Source of the DNA: Bradyrhizobium iriomotense
Lineage (GTDB): Bacteria; Pseudomonadota; Alphaproteobacteria; Rhizobiales; Xanthobacteraceae
Reading direction: 5' to 3'
Assembly: GCF_030160715.1 (NCBI RefSeq)
Contig: NZ_BSOW01000022.1
Coordinates: forward strand, 62,001 to 126,000
Length of the DNA: 64,000 bases
The notes under the pieces were generated by a model. The model was not told the origin of the DNA and did not search any database. It was given only the letters and a program-made list of their open reading frames with translations. The translations under genes were made by a program, and so were the position numbers. Shown piece after piece: positions 43,354-51,723 of this stretch (positions are counted from its first letter, which is position 1; each line of letters opens with the position of its first letter).

Positions 43354-44226
43354 ATGACCGATCACAGCGACATCGACCACGTCTCCGGCAAGTCCACGAC
43401 CGGACATGAGTGGGACGGCATCAAGGAGCTCAATACGCCGCTGCCGCGCTGGTGGCTGACGACCTTCTATCTCACCATCATCTGGGCGGTCGGGTACTGG
43501 ATCGTCTATCCGGCGTGGCCGCTGATCACCACCAACACTCCCGGCCTGCTGGGCTATTCGACGCGCGCCAGCGTTGCGGTGGAACTCGCCAATCTCGAGG
43601 CGGCCCGCGGCGAGAAGATGGCGGCGCTGGCCAAGGCCTCGCTCGCCGACATCGAGAAGGATCCGGCGCTGCTCGCACTGGCCCGCGCCAAGGGCAGGAC
43701 CGTGTTCGGCGACAATTGTGCGCCGTGCCACGGCAGCGGCGGCGCTGGCGCGAAGGGCTATCCGAATTTGAACGATGACGACTGGCTGTGGGGCGGCACG
43801 CTCGACCAGATCATGCAGACCATCCAGTATGGCGCGCGGTCCGGCCACGCCAAGACCCATGAGGGCCAGATGCTCGCCTTCGGCAAGGACGGCGTGCTCA
43901 AACCCGACGAGATCGTCACGGTCGCCAACTACGTCCGCTCGCTCTCGGGCCTGCCGACCCGGCAGGGCTATGACGCGGCCAAGGGCGAGAAGATCTTCAC
44001 TGAGAATTGCGTCGCCTGTCATGGCGAGGGCGGCAAGGGCAATCAGGAGATGGGCGCACCCAACCTGACCGACAAGATCTGGCTCTACGGCCCGGATGAG
44101 GCGACCTTGATCGAGACCATCAGCCAGGGCCGTTCCGGTGTCATGCCGGCGTGGGAGGGACGGCTCGATCCCGCCACCCTGAAGGCGATGGCGGTCTACG
44201 TCCACTCGCTCGGCGGCGGAAAGTAG
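43354..44226 (+). CDS. fixP: cbb3 oxidase dihaem subunit FixP/CcoP
   Basis: 290 residues: N-terminal cytoplasmic tail with 'HEWDGIKELNTPLPRWWL', membrane helix (about 33-55), then two cytochrome c domains with CAPCH and CVACH. It is the electron entry point of the oxidase and faces the periplasm. Last gene of fixNOQP, followed at once by a hairpin terminator. Confidence 0.98.
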   Translation: MTDHSDIDHVSGKSTTGHEWDGIKELNTPLPRWWLTTFYLTIIWAVGYWIVYPAWPLITTNTPGLLGYSTRASVAVELANLEAARGEKMAALAKASLADIEKDPALLALARAKGRTVFGDNCAPCHGSGGAGAKGYPNLNDDDWLWGGTLDQIMQTIQYGARSGHAKTHEGQMLAFGKDGVLKPDEIVTVANYVRSLSGLPTRQGYDAAKGEKIFTENCVACHGEGGKGNQEMGAPNLTDKIWLYGPDEATLIETISQGRSGVMPAWEGRLDPATLKAMAVYVHSLGGGK

Positions 44227-44232
44227 CCAGAC

Positions 44233-44259
44233 GGAGGGGCAGGGGGAACCCGCCCCTCC
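44233..44259 (+). terminator. fixNOQP terminator hairpin
   Basis: GGAGGGGC pairs with GCCCCTCC over an 11-base loop, 6 bp after the fixP stop and directly abutting the fixG FixK box. Only TT follows. Confidence 0.65.
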
Positions 44260-44273
44260 TTGAGCTGGATCAA
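44260..44273 (+). promoter_or_regulatory. FixK box of fixGHIS
   Basis: TTGAGCTGGATCAA matches TTGAT-N4-ATCAA except for one base. A class II start would fall near 44307, supporting the ATG at 44330 for fixG. Confidence 0.8.
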
Positions 44274-44329
44274 TCGGTCGGCCGGAGTTGGCTCTAGGTA
44301 TGGTCGCAACTGCGAGACGTCTTCCAGCG

Positions 44330-45796
44330 ATGAACACGGCCGTGAACCCGAACGAACTCACCTCGGACGATGACTACGGGCCGCTCTACGCGGCTCACAA
44401 GAAGGTTTACCCCCAGCGCGTCTCCGGCACGTTCCGCCGCATCAAATGGGGGCTGATGGCGTTATGCCTTGGCGTCTACTACTTCCTGCCGTTCGTGCGC
44501 TGGAATCGTGGCCTGGGCGCCCCGAGCCAGGCGGTGCTGATCGATCTGCCCAACAGTCGCTTCTATTTCTTCTTCATCGAGCTGTGGCCGCAGGAGGTCT
44601 ACTACTTCACCGGCCTGTTGATCGTCGCTGCGGTGGCGCTGTTCCTGATGAACTCCATCGGCGGCCGCATCTGGTGCGGCTATCTCTGTCCGCAGACGGT
44701 CTGGACCGACCTGTTCTACGCCGTCGAGCGGCTGATCGAGGGCGATCGGCGCGAGCGCATGAAGAAGGATGCCTCGTCCGACCCGATGAAGCTTGAGCGC
44801 ATCTCCGAGATCGTGCTCAAGCATTCGATCTGGCTCCTGATCGCCTGGTGGACCGGTGGCGCCTGGGTGCTCTATTTCAACGACGCGCCGACGCTCGTGA
44901 AGGAGCTCGTCACCTTCCAGGCGCCGATGATCGCCTATATCTGGATCGGCATCCTCACCGCGACGACCTATGTGCTCGCCGGTTACATGCGCGAGCAGGT
45001 CTGCACCTACATGTGCCCGTGGCCGCGCATCCAGGCTGCGCTCACCGACGAATGGGCGCTCAACGTCACCTACCGCTACGACCGCGGCGAGAAGCGCACG
45101 TCGGTCAAGAAGGCCGCCGAGCTGCGCGCGCTCGGCGAGCAGGTCGGCGACTGCGTCGACTGCTACCAGTGTGTTGCGGTCTGCCCGACCGGCATCGACA
45201 TCCGCAACGGACCGCAGCTCGAATGTATCCAGTGCGGCCTGTGCATCGACGCCTGCGACACCGTGATGAAGAAGATCGGCCGGCCAACCCGTCTGATCGC
45301 TTATGACAACGACATCAACATCCACCGCCGCCAGGAAGGCAGGCCGCCGATCTACCGCATCGTCCGGCCCCGCACCATCATCTACAACCTGGTGATCGCG
45401 GCCGTCGGCGGCATCATGCTCTATGCACTGCTGACCCGCAGCCTGCTCGATGTCAACGTGCTGCACGACCGCAACCCGATCGCCGTCAAGCTGAGCGATG
45501 GCTCGATCCGCAACGCCTACACCGTCCGGCTGCTCAACAAGCGCGGCTTCGACCGCGTCATCGCGATCGATGTCGATGGGCCCGTGAATGCGAAGGTCCA
45601 TGTCGTCGGCGTCGATTCCGTGACGCCGGATCGGCCGATGATCGTGATCGGTCGCGACCAGACCGCTGAATTGCGGCTGCTCGTGACGGCGCCGGCCGAG
45701 CTCAATCCGGAGAAATCGACCCCGGTCCGCTTCCACGTCACCGATATCGGGCTCGGCGAGGTCGCAACCGCCACCGACAATTTCGTCGCGCCCTGA
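44330..45796 (+). CDS. fixG: cbb3 oxidase assembly iron-sulfur protein FixG/CcoG
   Basis: 488 residues from ATG 44330 (MNTAVNPNEL). About five membrane helices, NapH-like cysteine pairs ('GYLCPQTVW', 'CTYMCPWPRIQ') and two [4Fe-4S] motifs 'CVDCYQCVAVCPTGIDIR' and 'CIQCGLCIDAC'; then an Ig-like periplasmic C-terminal domain. CcoG reduces Cu(II) for delivery to the oxidase. Upstream in-frame starts (TTG 44288, ATG 44300) precede the start site predicted from the FixK box and are less likely. Confidence 0.95.
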   Translation: MNTAVNPNELTSDDDYGPLYAAHKKVYPQRVSGTFRRIKWGLMALCLGVYYFLPFVRWNRGLGAPSQAVLIDLPNSRFYFFFIELWPQEVYYFTGLLIVAAVALFLMNSIGGRIWCGYLCPQTVWTDLFYAVERLIEGDRRERMKKDASSDPMKLERISEIVLKHSIWLLIAWWTGGAWVLYFNDAPTLVKELVTFQAPMIAYIWIGILTATTYVLAGYMREQVCTYMCPWPRIQAALTDEWALNVTYRYDRGEKRTSVKKAAELRALGEQVGDCVDCYQCVAVCPTGIDIRNGPQLECIQCGLCIDACDTVMKKIGRPTRLIAYDNDINIHRRQEGRPPIYRIVRPRTIIYNLVIAAVGGIMLYALLTRSLLDVNVLHDRNPIAVKLSDGSIRNAYTVRLLNKRGFDRVIAIDVDGPVNAKVHVVGVDSVTPDRPMIVIGRDQTAELRLLVTAPAELNPEKSTPVRFHVTDIGLGEVATATDNFVAP

Positions 45797-45817
45797 GAGC
45801 ATCGTCTGGAGTTCGCC

Positions 45818-46312
45818 ATGGCATCCGCCGCACCGAAGCCACTGACCGGCCCCAAGGTCTTCATCATCCTGGTCGCGTTCTTCGGCGTCGTGATCGGCGT
45901 CAACGTCACCATGATGAAGCTTGCGATCGCGACGCTTCCCGGCACCGACGTCGACAGTCCCTATGCCGCCGGTCTCACCTACGAGAAGGAGATCGCCGCA
46001 GCGCGCGGGCAGGCGGCCCGGAAATGGCAGGTCGACGCGAAGATCCAGCGCAGCGCCGATGGTGGTGCGACGGTGCGGATCGAGGCACGCGATGCCGCCG
46101 GCCGGCCGATTACCGGCCTGAAATTCGCAGGCCGCCTGGAGCGGCCGACTGACAAGCGCGCTGACCTTGCCGTCGAATTCGCCGAGATCGGCATCGGCGT
46201 CTATGGCGGCAACGCGTCGGCCGTGGCGCCCGGTCAGTGGGATCTCGTGCTCGAGGGCGATGCGCGCGGTGAGCGCATGTTCATGTCGCGCAATCGCGTG
46301 ATCCTGAACTGA
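45818..46312 (+). CDS. fixH: FixH/CcoH cbb3 assembly protein
   Basis: 164 residues: a single N-terminal membrane helix ('GPKVFIILVAFFGVVIGVNVTMMKLAI') and a periplasmic beta-rich domain starting with 'SPYAAGLTYEKEIAAARGQAAR', the conserved FixH core. It aids maturation of the oxidase with FixG, FixI and FixS. 21 bp after fixG and 11 bp before fixI. Confidence 0.95.
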   Translation: MASAAPKPLTGPKVFIILVAFFGVVIGVNVTMMKLAIATLPGTDVDSPYAAGLTYEKEIAAARGQAARKWQVDAKIQRSADGGATVRIEARDAAGRPITGLKFAGRLERPTDKRADLAVEFAEIGIGVYGGNASAVAPGQWDLVLEGDARGERMFMSRNRVILN

Positions 46313-46323
46313 AGGAATTCGTC

Positions 46324-48528
46324 ATGCAGGTCTCGCGCGACTTCTCCCATTATGTTCGTGCCGCGGGTGAGGGCCTCCAGCACATCGATCTCGCGGTCGA
46401 GGGCGTGCACTGCGCCGGCTGCATGGCGAAGATCGAGCGTGGTCTGTCCGCCATTCCCGACGTGACGCTGGCGCGGGTGAATCTCACCGACCGCCGCGTC
46501 GCGCTGGAATGGAAGGAGGGCACCCTCGATCCCGCGCGCTTCATCGATCGGCTCGAAGAGCTCGGCTACAAGGCCTACCCTTACGAGACCGCAAGCGCGG
46601 AGGCGACCGAGGTCGCGGAGTCGCGCTTCCTGCTGCGCTGCCTCGGCGTTGCGGCCTTCGCCACTATGAACGTGATGATGCTGTCGATCCCGGTGTGGTC
46701 CGGCAATGTCAGCGACATGTTGCCCGAGCAGCGCGATTTCTTCCACTGGCTGTCGGCACTGATCGCGCTGCCGGCAGCGGCCTATGCCGGCCAGCCGTTC
46801 TTCCGCTCGGCCTGGCGCGCGCTCGCGGCGAAGACCACCAACATGGACGTTCCGATCTCGATCGGGGTAACCCTCGCGCTCGGCATGTCCGTGGTCGAGA
46901 CCATCAACCACGCCGAGCACGCCTATTTCGATGCCGCGATCATGCTGCTGACCTTTCTCCTGGTCGGCCGCGTCCTCGACCAGAACATGCGCCGCCGAAC
47001 GCGTGCGGTCGCCGGCAACCTCGCCGCGCTGAAGGCCGAGACCGCGACGAAGTTCGTCGGGCCCGACGAAATCTCGCAGGTACCGGTCGCCGCGATCAAT
47101 CCGGGCGACATCGTGCTGCTGCGGCCGGGCGAACGCTGCGCGGTCGACGGCACCGTGATCGAGGGCCGTTCCGAGATCGACCAGAGCCTGATCACCGGCG
47201 AGACGCTCTACGTCACCGCGGACAGGGGCACGCCGGTCTACGCCGGCTCGATGAATATCTCCGGCACTTTGCGGGTGCGGGTCTCTGCGGCGTCGGAGGC
47301 GACGCTGCTTGCGGAGATCACGCGTCTGCTCGACAACGCGCTCGAGGCGCGCTCGCGCTATCGGCGGCTCGCCGATCGCGCCTCGCGTCTCTATGCGCCG
47401 GTGGTGCATGCCACCGCGTTCCTCACCGTCCTCGGCTGGGTGCTCGCCGGCGCGGGCTGGCACGATGCCATCGTCACCGGCGTCGCCGTGCTGATCATCA
47501 CCTGTCCCTGCGCGCTCGGACTTGCGATCCCGACGGTGCAGACGGTGGCCTCGGGCGCGATGTTCAAATCCGGCGTGCTGCTGAATGCCGGCGATGCGAT
47601 CGAGCGGTTGGCGGAAGCCGATCACATCATCTTCGACAAGACCGGCACGTTGACGCTGCCTGATCTCGATGTAGTCAACGCGGCAGCGATCCCTGCCGAA
47701 ATCCTGGGGCTCGCCGGGCAGCTCGCACTGTCGAGCCATCATCCCGTGGCGGCCGCGGTGGCGCAGGCCGCCCGCGCCAAGTCGCCGATCGTTGGCGCGG
47801 TCGAGGAGGCCGGGCAGGGCGTGCGCGCGTGCGTCGACGGCGTCGAGATCCGTCTCGGCCGTCCGTCCTTCTGCGGCGCCGAGGAGCTCGTGCGGGGCGG
47901 CGCCGATCTCGACCCGGAAGCCTCCGTCGTGGCCTTCAGCAGGGGAGCCGAAAAAATCGTCTTCACGGTGCGGCAGGCCCTCCGTCCGGATGCGGTGACG
48001 GTGATCGCGGCGCTGAAGCCGCGCAATGTCGGCCTCGAGATCCTCTCAGGCGACCGCGAGCCGGCGGTCAAGGCGGCGGCCAATGCGCTCGGGATTCCCG
48101 AGTGGCGCGCCGGCGTCACGCCGGCCGACAAGATCGCACGGATCGAGGAGCTGAAACGGCGCGGCACGCGCGTGCTGATGGTCGGCGACGGCATGAACGA
48201 TGCGCCCTCGCTTGCGGCCGCCCACGTCTCGATGTCGCCGATCTCGGCCGCGCATCTCAGCCAGGCGACCGCGGACCTCGTCTTCCTCGGCAAGCCGCTG
48301 GCGCCGGTCGTGACCGCCGTCGACTACGCGCGCAAGGCGCTGCACCTGATGCGGCAGAATCTCTGGCTCGCGATCGGCTACAACATCCTGGCGGTGCCGA
48401 TCGCCATCAGCGGCATCGTGACGCCGTTGATCGCGGCCGCCGCGATGAGCGGATCGTCGATCCTGGTCATGCTGAACGCGCTGCGCGCGCGCAGCACCTC
48501 GCGGGGGATCACATCATGGAAGTCCTGA
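46324..48528 (+). CDS. fixI: Copper P1B-type ATPase FixI/CcoI
   Basis: 734 residues. The N-terminal heavy-metal domain has 'GVHCAGCMAKIERGL'; eight membrane helices include the ion-site CPC in 'TCPCALGLAIPTV'. Cytoplasmic domains show 'ITGETLYV', phosphorylation Asp in 'FDKTGTLTLPDLD' and 'MVGDGMNDAPSLAAAHV'. It exports copper needed for the cbb3 active site rather than for resistance. The last 13 bp overlap fixS. Confidence 0.97.
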   Translation: MQVSRDFSHYVRAAGEGLQHIDLAVEGVHCAGCMAKIERGLSAIPDVTLARVNLTDRRVALEWKEGTLDPARFIDRLEELGYKAYPYETASAEATEVAESRFLLRCLGVAAFATMNVMMLSIPVWSGNVSDMLPEQRDFFHWLSALIALPAAAYAGQPFFRSAWRALAAKTTNMDVPISIGVTLALGMSVVETINHAEHAYFDAAIMLLTFLLVGRVLDQNMRRRTRAVAGNLAALKAETATKFVGPDEISQVPVAAINPGDIVLLRPGERCAVDGTVIEGRSEIDQSLITGETLYVTADRGTPVYAGSMNISGTLRVRVSAASEATLLAEITRLLDNALEARSRYRRLADRASRLYAPVVHATAFLTVLGWVLAGAGWHDAIVTGVAVLIITCPCALGLAIPTVQTVASGAMFKSGVLLNAGDAIERLAEADHIIFDKTGTLTLPDLDVVNAAAIPAEILGLAGQLALSSHHPVAAAVAQAARAKSPIVGAVEEAGQGVRACVDGVEIRLGRPSFCGAEELVRGGADLDPEASVVAFSRGAEKIVFTVRQALRPDAVTVIAALKPRNVGLEILSGDREPAVKAAANALGIPEWRAGVTPADKIARIEELKRRGTRVLMVGDGMNDAPSLAAAHVSMSPISAAHLSQATADLVFLGKPLAPVVTAVDYARKALHLMRQNLWLAIGYNILAVPIAISGIVTPLIAAAAMSGSSILVMLNALRARSTSRGITSWKS

Positions 48529-48698
48529 TCATCCTCGTTCCTCTGGCGCTGGGGCTTGGACTTGCCGGCCTCGTCGCCTTCCTCTGGTCACTCAAAAGCG
48601 GCCAGTATGACGATCTCGACGGTGCGGCCTGGCGCGCGATCGCCGATGACGATCCGCCGCAGGAGACGCAGTCTGACCTGGCGCAGGTGAAGCGCTAG
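48516..48698 (+). CDS. fixS: cbb3 oxidase maturation protein FixS/CcoS
   Basis: 60 residues: one membrane helix (VLIILVPLALGLGLAGLVAFLWSL), then the hallmark 'KSGQYDDLDGAAWRAIADDD'. Required to insert cofactors into the oxidase. Overlaps fixI by 13 bp, the usual arrangement. Ends fixGHIS. Confidence 0.96.
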   Translation: MEVLIILVPLALGLGLAGLVAFLWSLKSGQYDDLDGAAWRAIADDDPPQETQSDLAQVKR

Positions 48699-48699
48699 G

Positions 48700-48803
48700 G
48701 CATGATCCGGAAAAAGTGTGGAGCGGTTTTCCGAAAAGATCATGCTCAAAACAAAAACCTAAAGCGCGATGACGATTCATCCTGATTTCATCGCGCTTTA
48801 GGC
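48700..48803. repeat. Family-B intergenic repeat, full copy
   Basis: Two stem-loops: GCATGATCCGGAAAA / TTTTCCGAAAAGATCATGC and AAAGCGCGATGA / TCATCGCGCTTTA. Its right end supplies the stop codon (TAA) of the leftward MFS gene. Other copies are at 17316, 60306 and 60474. It separates fixS from that convergent gene and could terminate both. Confidence 0.85.
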
Positions 48804-50006
48804 ATCGCTTCTGAACGCAAGCGTCAGGAGTGCGGCAACTGCCAGCGCTGCTCCGACGCCGATGACGCAGGCCGTCCACCCCTGGGTATCGAACAGACGG
48901 CCAAGCACCGCCGTGCCGACGAGGCCGCCGCTGAAATAGCAGGCCAGATATGTCCCGCTGGCGACACCGCGGTTCTCTGTTGCCGCCCGTCCAACGAAGC
49001 CGGTCGCGGCCGCCTGGGCGAAGAAGGTGCCAACGCCAACAAGAACCATGCCGGCCAATACGCTGGCCAGCTGCGCAGCCAGCATCAAGGGCAGGCCGAG
49101 CGCGGCAACGCCGAGCGCCGCCCAGATCGTCGGCCGCGTTCCGACGCGCGCCACGGCCCGGCCGGCGAACAGGGTGGTGACGACCGACGGCAGGAAGACC
49201 AGGTAGACGAAGCCGAGGTCCATCATGCCCAGCGACAGCGGTGGCCGCACCAGCACGAAGTTGACGAAAGTGAACGTGCCGATGAAGGCGAACAGGATGC
49301 AGAAGCCGATTCCATAGGCCGCGCGCAGCCGCGGATTGCGCCAATGCGAGATCATGGCCGCAAGCGGAGAGTCTGTCAGCGTCATGGCTGGCATCGGCGG
49401 GACGTGCTGGATGGTGAAATAGACCAGCGCCGCGCCCGTGAGGTTCAGCGCTGCGAAGAAATAAAAATTCCAGGCAAGGCCAAAGCCGTCGGCGACCGCC
49501 GCAGAAAGCAGCCGGCCAATCAGGTTGCTTGCGACATTACCGGTAATGTAGGCGGCGAACGCACCACCAGCGTCCATTGCGCTGCACTGCTCGCCGAGAT
49601 AGGCGAGCGTCAGCGCGAAAGCCGAGGCCATGCAGAGGCCTTGGATAATGCGCAGGCCGGTGAAGACCGCAAGGTTGGGCGCCCACGCGAGCAGACTGGT
49701 GGGGACGGCGAGCAGGGTCAGGCTCAATAGGATGCCAAGCCGACGATCGATGCGCGGGCTGAAGAAGCCGACGATGAGGCTCGCGATTGCCATGCCGAAA
49801 GTGCTGGCATTCACAGCAAAGCCCATCGCCGCTGGCGTCACGCCGTAGTGCCGTGTCAGCGAGGGGAGGATCGCTTGTGTGGCGAACAGATCGACCACGG
49901 TGAGGAACGCAGTCAGGCCGATGGTGATGGAGCGCAGCACTGCGCCGCGCGAATGCTGGCTCATCTCCATTGCAGCCGGCTTCATGCGTGCAGACAGATC
50001 GGTCAT
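48798..50006 (-). CDS. MFS transporter (sugar/drug efflux type)
   Basis: 402 residues, 12 predicted membrane helices. 'ITIGLTAFLTVVDLFATQAILPSLTRHYGVTPAAMGFAVNASTFGMAIASLIVGFFSPRIDRR' shows helix 1-2 and motif A; 'ENRGVASGTYLACYFSGGLVGTAVLGRLFD' is typical of YnfM/AraJ-like exporters. Start ATG 50006 follows AGGAGAC; a 53-codon extension through a repeat is rejected. The stop codon lies in the family-B repeat. Substrate unknown. Confidence 0.9.
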   Translation of the reverse strand: MTDLSARMKPAAMEMSQHSRGAVLRSITIGLTAFLTVVDLFATQAILPSLTRHYGVTPAAMGFAVNASTFGMAIASLIVGFFSPRIDRRLGILLSLTLLAVPTSLLAWAPNLAVFTGLRIIQGLCMASAFALTLAYLGEQCSAMDAGGAFAAYITGNVASNLIGRLLSAAVADGFGLAWNFYFFAALNLTGAALVYFTIQHVPPMPAMTLTDSPLAAMISHWRNPRLRAAYGIGFCILFAFIGTFTFVNFVLVRPPLSLGMMDLGFVYLVFLPSVVTTLFAGRAVARVGTRPTIWAALGVAALGLPLMLAAQLASVLAGMVLVGVGTFFAQAAATGFVGRAATENRGVASGTYLACYFSGGLVGTAVLGRLFDTQGWTACVIGVGAALAVAALLTLAFRSDA

Positions 50007-50036
50007 GACACGATGTCTCCTGAACTGGGTCCGGTC

Positions 50037-50076
50037 GTCATTCCGGGTTCGGCGCTTCGGGCCGCCCCGGAATGAC
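50037..50076. repeat. Palindromic element between cupin and MFS genes
   Basis: GTCATTCCGGG and CCCCGGAATGAC form an 11-bp stem around a GC-rich loop. This is a common intergenic palindrome type in these genomes and may end the cupin transcript. Confidence 0.65.
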
Positions 50077-50086
50077 TGGGCGCTCG

Positions 50087-50569
50087 TTACATGTTGTGGT
50101 CCTTCGGGTCCCTGCGGACGTCGCCGACATAGAGGATGACGGTCTCCTTGCCGAGGTTCTTCCACCAGTGCGAGGTCCCGTAGACTTCAGGACGGAGATC
50201 GCCCGCCTTGTGCACGATCGGGTCAATGCAATTGGAGGCGTATTCGACGATCTCACCCTGCTGCACGAAGATCAGGGCAGGGCGGTCGTCATGGCTGTGC
50301 CAGGGCACGATGCCGCCGGGCTCAATGGTCAGCTTGCGGAAACGCAGCTCGCGGCCTTCGATATGGGCGGGCTGCTTTTCGAGATCGATCGATCCGAGCG
50401 TGACGTCAGTGACGCCGACCGGCTTGTAGTCGACCATCTGGCGTGCATTCGGCTTGATCTTGTCGGCCGGGCATTCGCCGGCGAACACCGGCTGGGCCGA
50501 GACCGCGAGTGCGCCGGCAAGCGCAAGGCCCGCCCAGACTGCGCGCGACGAGGTGAGATGCGTGAACAT
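50087..50569 (-). CDS. Exported cupin-domain protein
   Basis: 160 residues: signal peptide ending 'ALAVSAQPVFAGE', then a single cupin barrel with metal-binding 'PWHSHDDRPALIFVQQGEIVEYAS' and 'HKAGDLRPEVYGTSHWWKN'. Function unknown; likely a small-molecule-binding or oxidoreductive protein in the periplasm. Start at 50569 follows GAGGAGAC. Divergent from a peroxiredoxin-like gene across a gap that holds two adjacent inverted repeats built on the hexamer CGATAG. Confidence 0.88.
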   Translation of the reverse strand: MFTHLTSSRAVWAGLALAGALAVSAQPVFAGECPADKIKPNARQMVDYKPVGVTDVTLGSIDLEKQPAHIEGRELRFRKLTIEPGGIVPWHSHDDRPALIFVQQGEIVEYASNCIDPIVHKAGDLRPEVYGTSHWWKNLGKETVILYVGDVRRDPKDHNM

Positions 50570-50670
50570 GGAAAGTCTCCTCTGTTGACCAGGGCCTGGT
50601 TGATGGCCGGCTATGGCATCACCTTCCTCGAAGCCACATGTTTGATGAAATGCCGTCTCGCTCTGGACGC

Positions 50671-50705
50671 GATAGCCCCGCGCTATCGATAGGCGGCGGC
50701 TATCG
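50671..50705. promoter_or_regulatory. Twin inverted repeats, candidate LysR operator
   Basis: GATAGC-CCCGC-GCTATC (50671-50687) and CGATAG-GCGGCGG-CTATCG (50687-50705) are adjacent and perfect. The same hexamer occurs upstream of the LysR gene (CTATCG at 52649-52654, CGATAG at 52679-52684), suggesting one regulator for both regions. Confidence 0.5.
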
Positions 50706-50831
50706 AAGCGATTGGGGATCGGCATTTCCGCTTCGGTGCGGTTCGGCGTTCGATGTCAGCCGGTCCAGCGCTCCCCTTGCAGGTGGCCCCGCGACGAACC
50801 TAATATTCGATTTCAAACGCCGGAGCGGAAC

Positions 50832-51548
50832 ATGACGTCCCTCTCACCAGCCGATGCCGAGCGGCTCAGGCTCGCCTTCCAGCGCTGCCGCGACATGGAG
50901 GGCACGCTGAACGAGCAGCTCAGGGCCTATGCAGATGCCGGCCGCGAGATCTTTCCGGCCTATGGTGCGGCGGTCGATCGTTTGGTCGTGCGGCTTTCCG
51001 AAAACGGCGGCGGCGAAAACGCGCCGCGCCCGGGTGAGGCGATGCCGCCGTTCATGCTGCCCGACGAGAATGGCAAGCTGATCGCGCTGCCTTCGTTACT
51101 GGAACGCGGTCCGACGGCCGTGATGTTTTTCCGCGGCCATTGGTGTCCATACTGCCGGCTGAATGTGCGTGCGGTGACCGAGGCGCATGACCGCATCACG
51201 GCGATGGGCGCCCAGATCGTCGCGATCATGCCGGAGACGCAGGAATATTCGGAGAAGTTCAAGGCCGAGTCCGGTGCGCCGTTCCCGGTGCTCACCGATC
51301 TCGACAATGGCTACGCGCTCTCGCTCAATCTGGTGATCTGGCTCGGTACCGAGATCCAGCAGCTGCTGTCCTATCAGGACATGGCCAAGTTCCACGGCAA
51401 CGATGGCTGGGTGCTGCCGATTCCAGCGGTCTTCGTGGTCGGCCGCGACAGCATGGTCAAGGCGCGCTTCGTCGATCCCGACTTCCGCAGGCGTATGGAG
51501 ATCGACGATTTGCTCGCGGCGCTCGAAGGCGCGAGCTGGGAGCGCTGA
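50832..51548 (+). CDS. Peroxiredoxin-like (AhpC/TSA, thioredoxin-fold) protein
   Basis: 238 residues. After a helical N-terminus, the thioredoxin fold carries the redox pair in 'AVMFFRGHWCPYCRLNVRAV' (WCPYC), with 'MPPFMLPDENGKLIALPSLL' before it and 'PAVFVVGRDSMVKARFVDPDF' after. It would reduce peroxides or disulfides in the cytoplasm. Start ATG 50832 is behind GGAGCGGAA. The LysR gene lies beyond it on the other strand and could control it through the CGATAG repeats. Confidence 0.9.
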   Translation: MTSLSPADAERLRLAFQRCRDMEGTLNEQLRAYADAGREIFPAYGAAVDRLVVRLSENGGGENAPRPGEAMPPFMLPDENGKLIALPSLLERGPTAVMFFRGHWCPYCRLNVRAVTEAHDRITAMGAQIVAIMPETQEYSEKFKAESGAPFPVLTDLDNGYALSLNLVIWLGTEIQQLLSYQDMAKFHGNDGWVLPIPAVFVVGRDSMVKARFVDPDFRRRMEIDDLLAALEGASWER

Positions 51549-51554
51549 ACTTCA

Positions 51555-51693
51555 CCTCGCCCCGCTTGCGGGGAGAGGTCGGATTGCATCGAAGGTGCAA
51601 TCCGGGTGAGGGGGACTTTCCGCGAGTCCAACTGTTACCTCCCCGTGGAGACTCCCCCTCACCCCAACCCTCTCCCCGCAAGCGGGGCGAGGG
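51555..51693. repeat. Family-A fold-back repeat, full copy
   Basis: CTCGCCCCGCTTGCGGGGAG at the left end faces CTCCCCGCAAGCGGGGCGAG at the right end; inner GGTGAGGGGGA pairs with TCCCCCTCACC. The whole ~139 bp can fold into one long hairpin between convergent genes (peroxiredoxin and LysR). Confidence 0.88.
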
Positions 51694-51723
51694 AGCGCAG
51701 ACACCTCCTTTGCGTCCGTAGAG

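Noticed and set aside
44462..45802. 446-codon minus-strand open frame
   Set aside because: Antisense to fixG; repeated Asp/His/Arg-rich composition with no family resemblance.
46234..47742. 502-codon minus-strand open frame
   Set aside because: Antisense to fixI, whose P-type ATPase motifs are certain.
48798..50165. Longer MFS protein starting at 50165
   Set aside because: The extra 53 codons run through a palindromic intergenic element and the end of the cupin gene; ATG 50006 has a good ribosome site.
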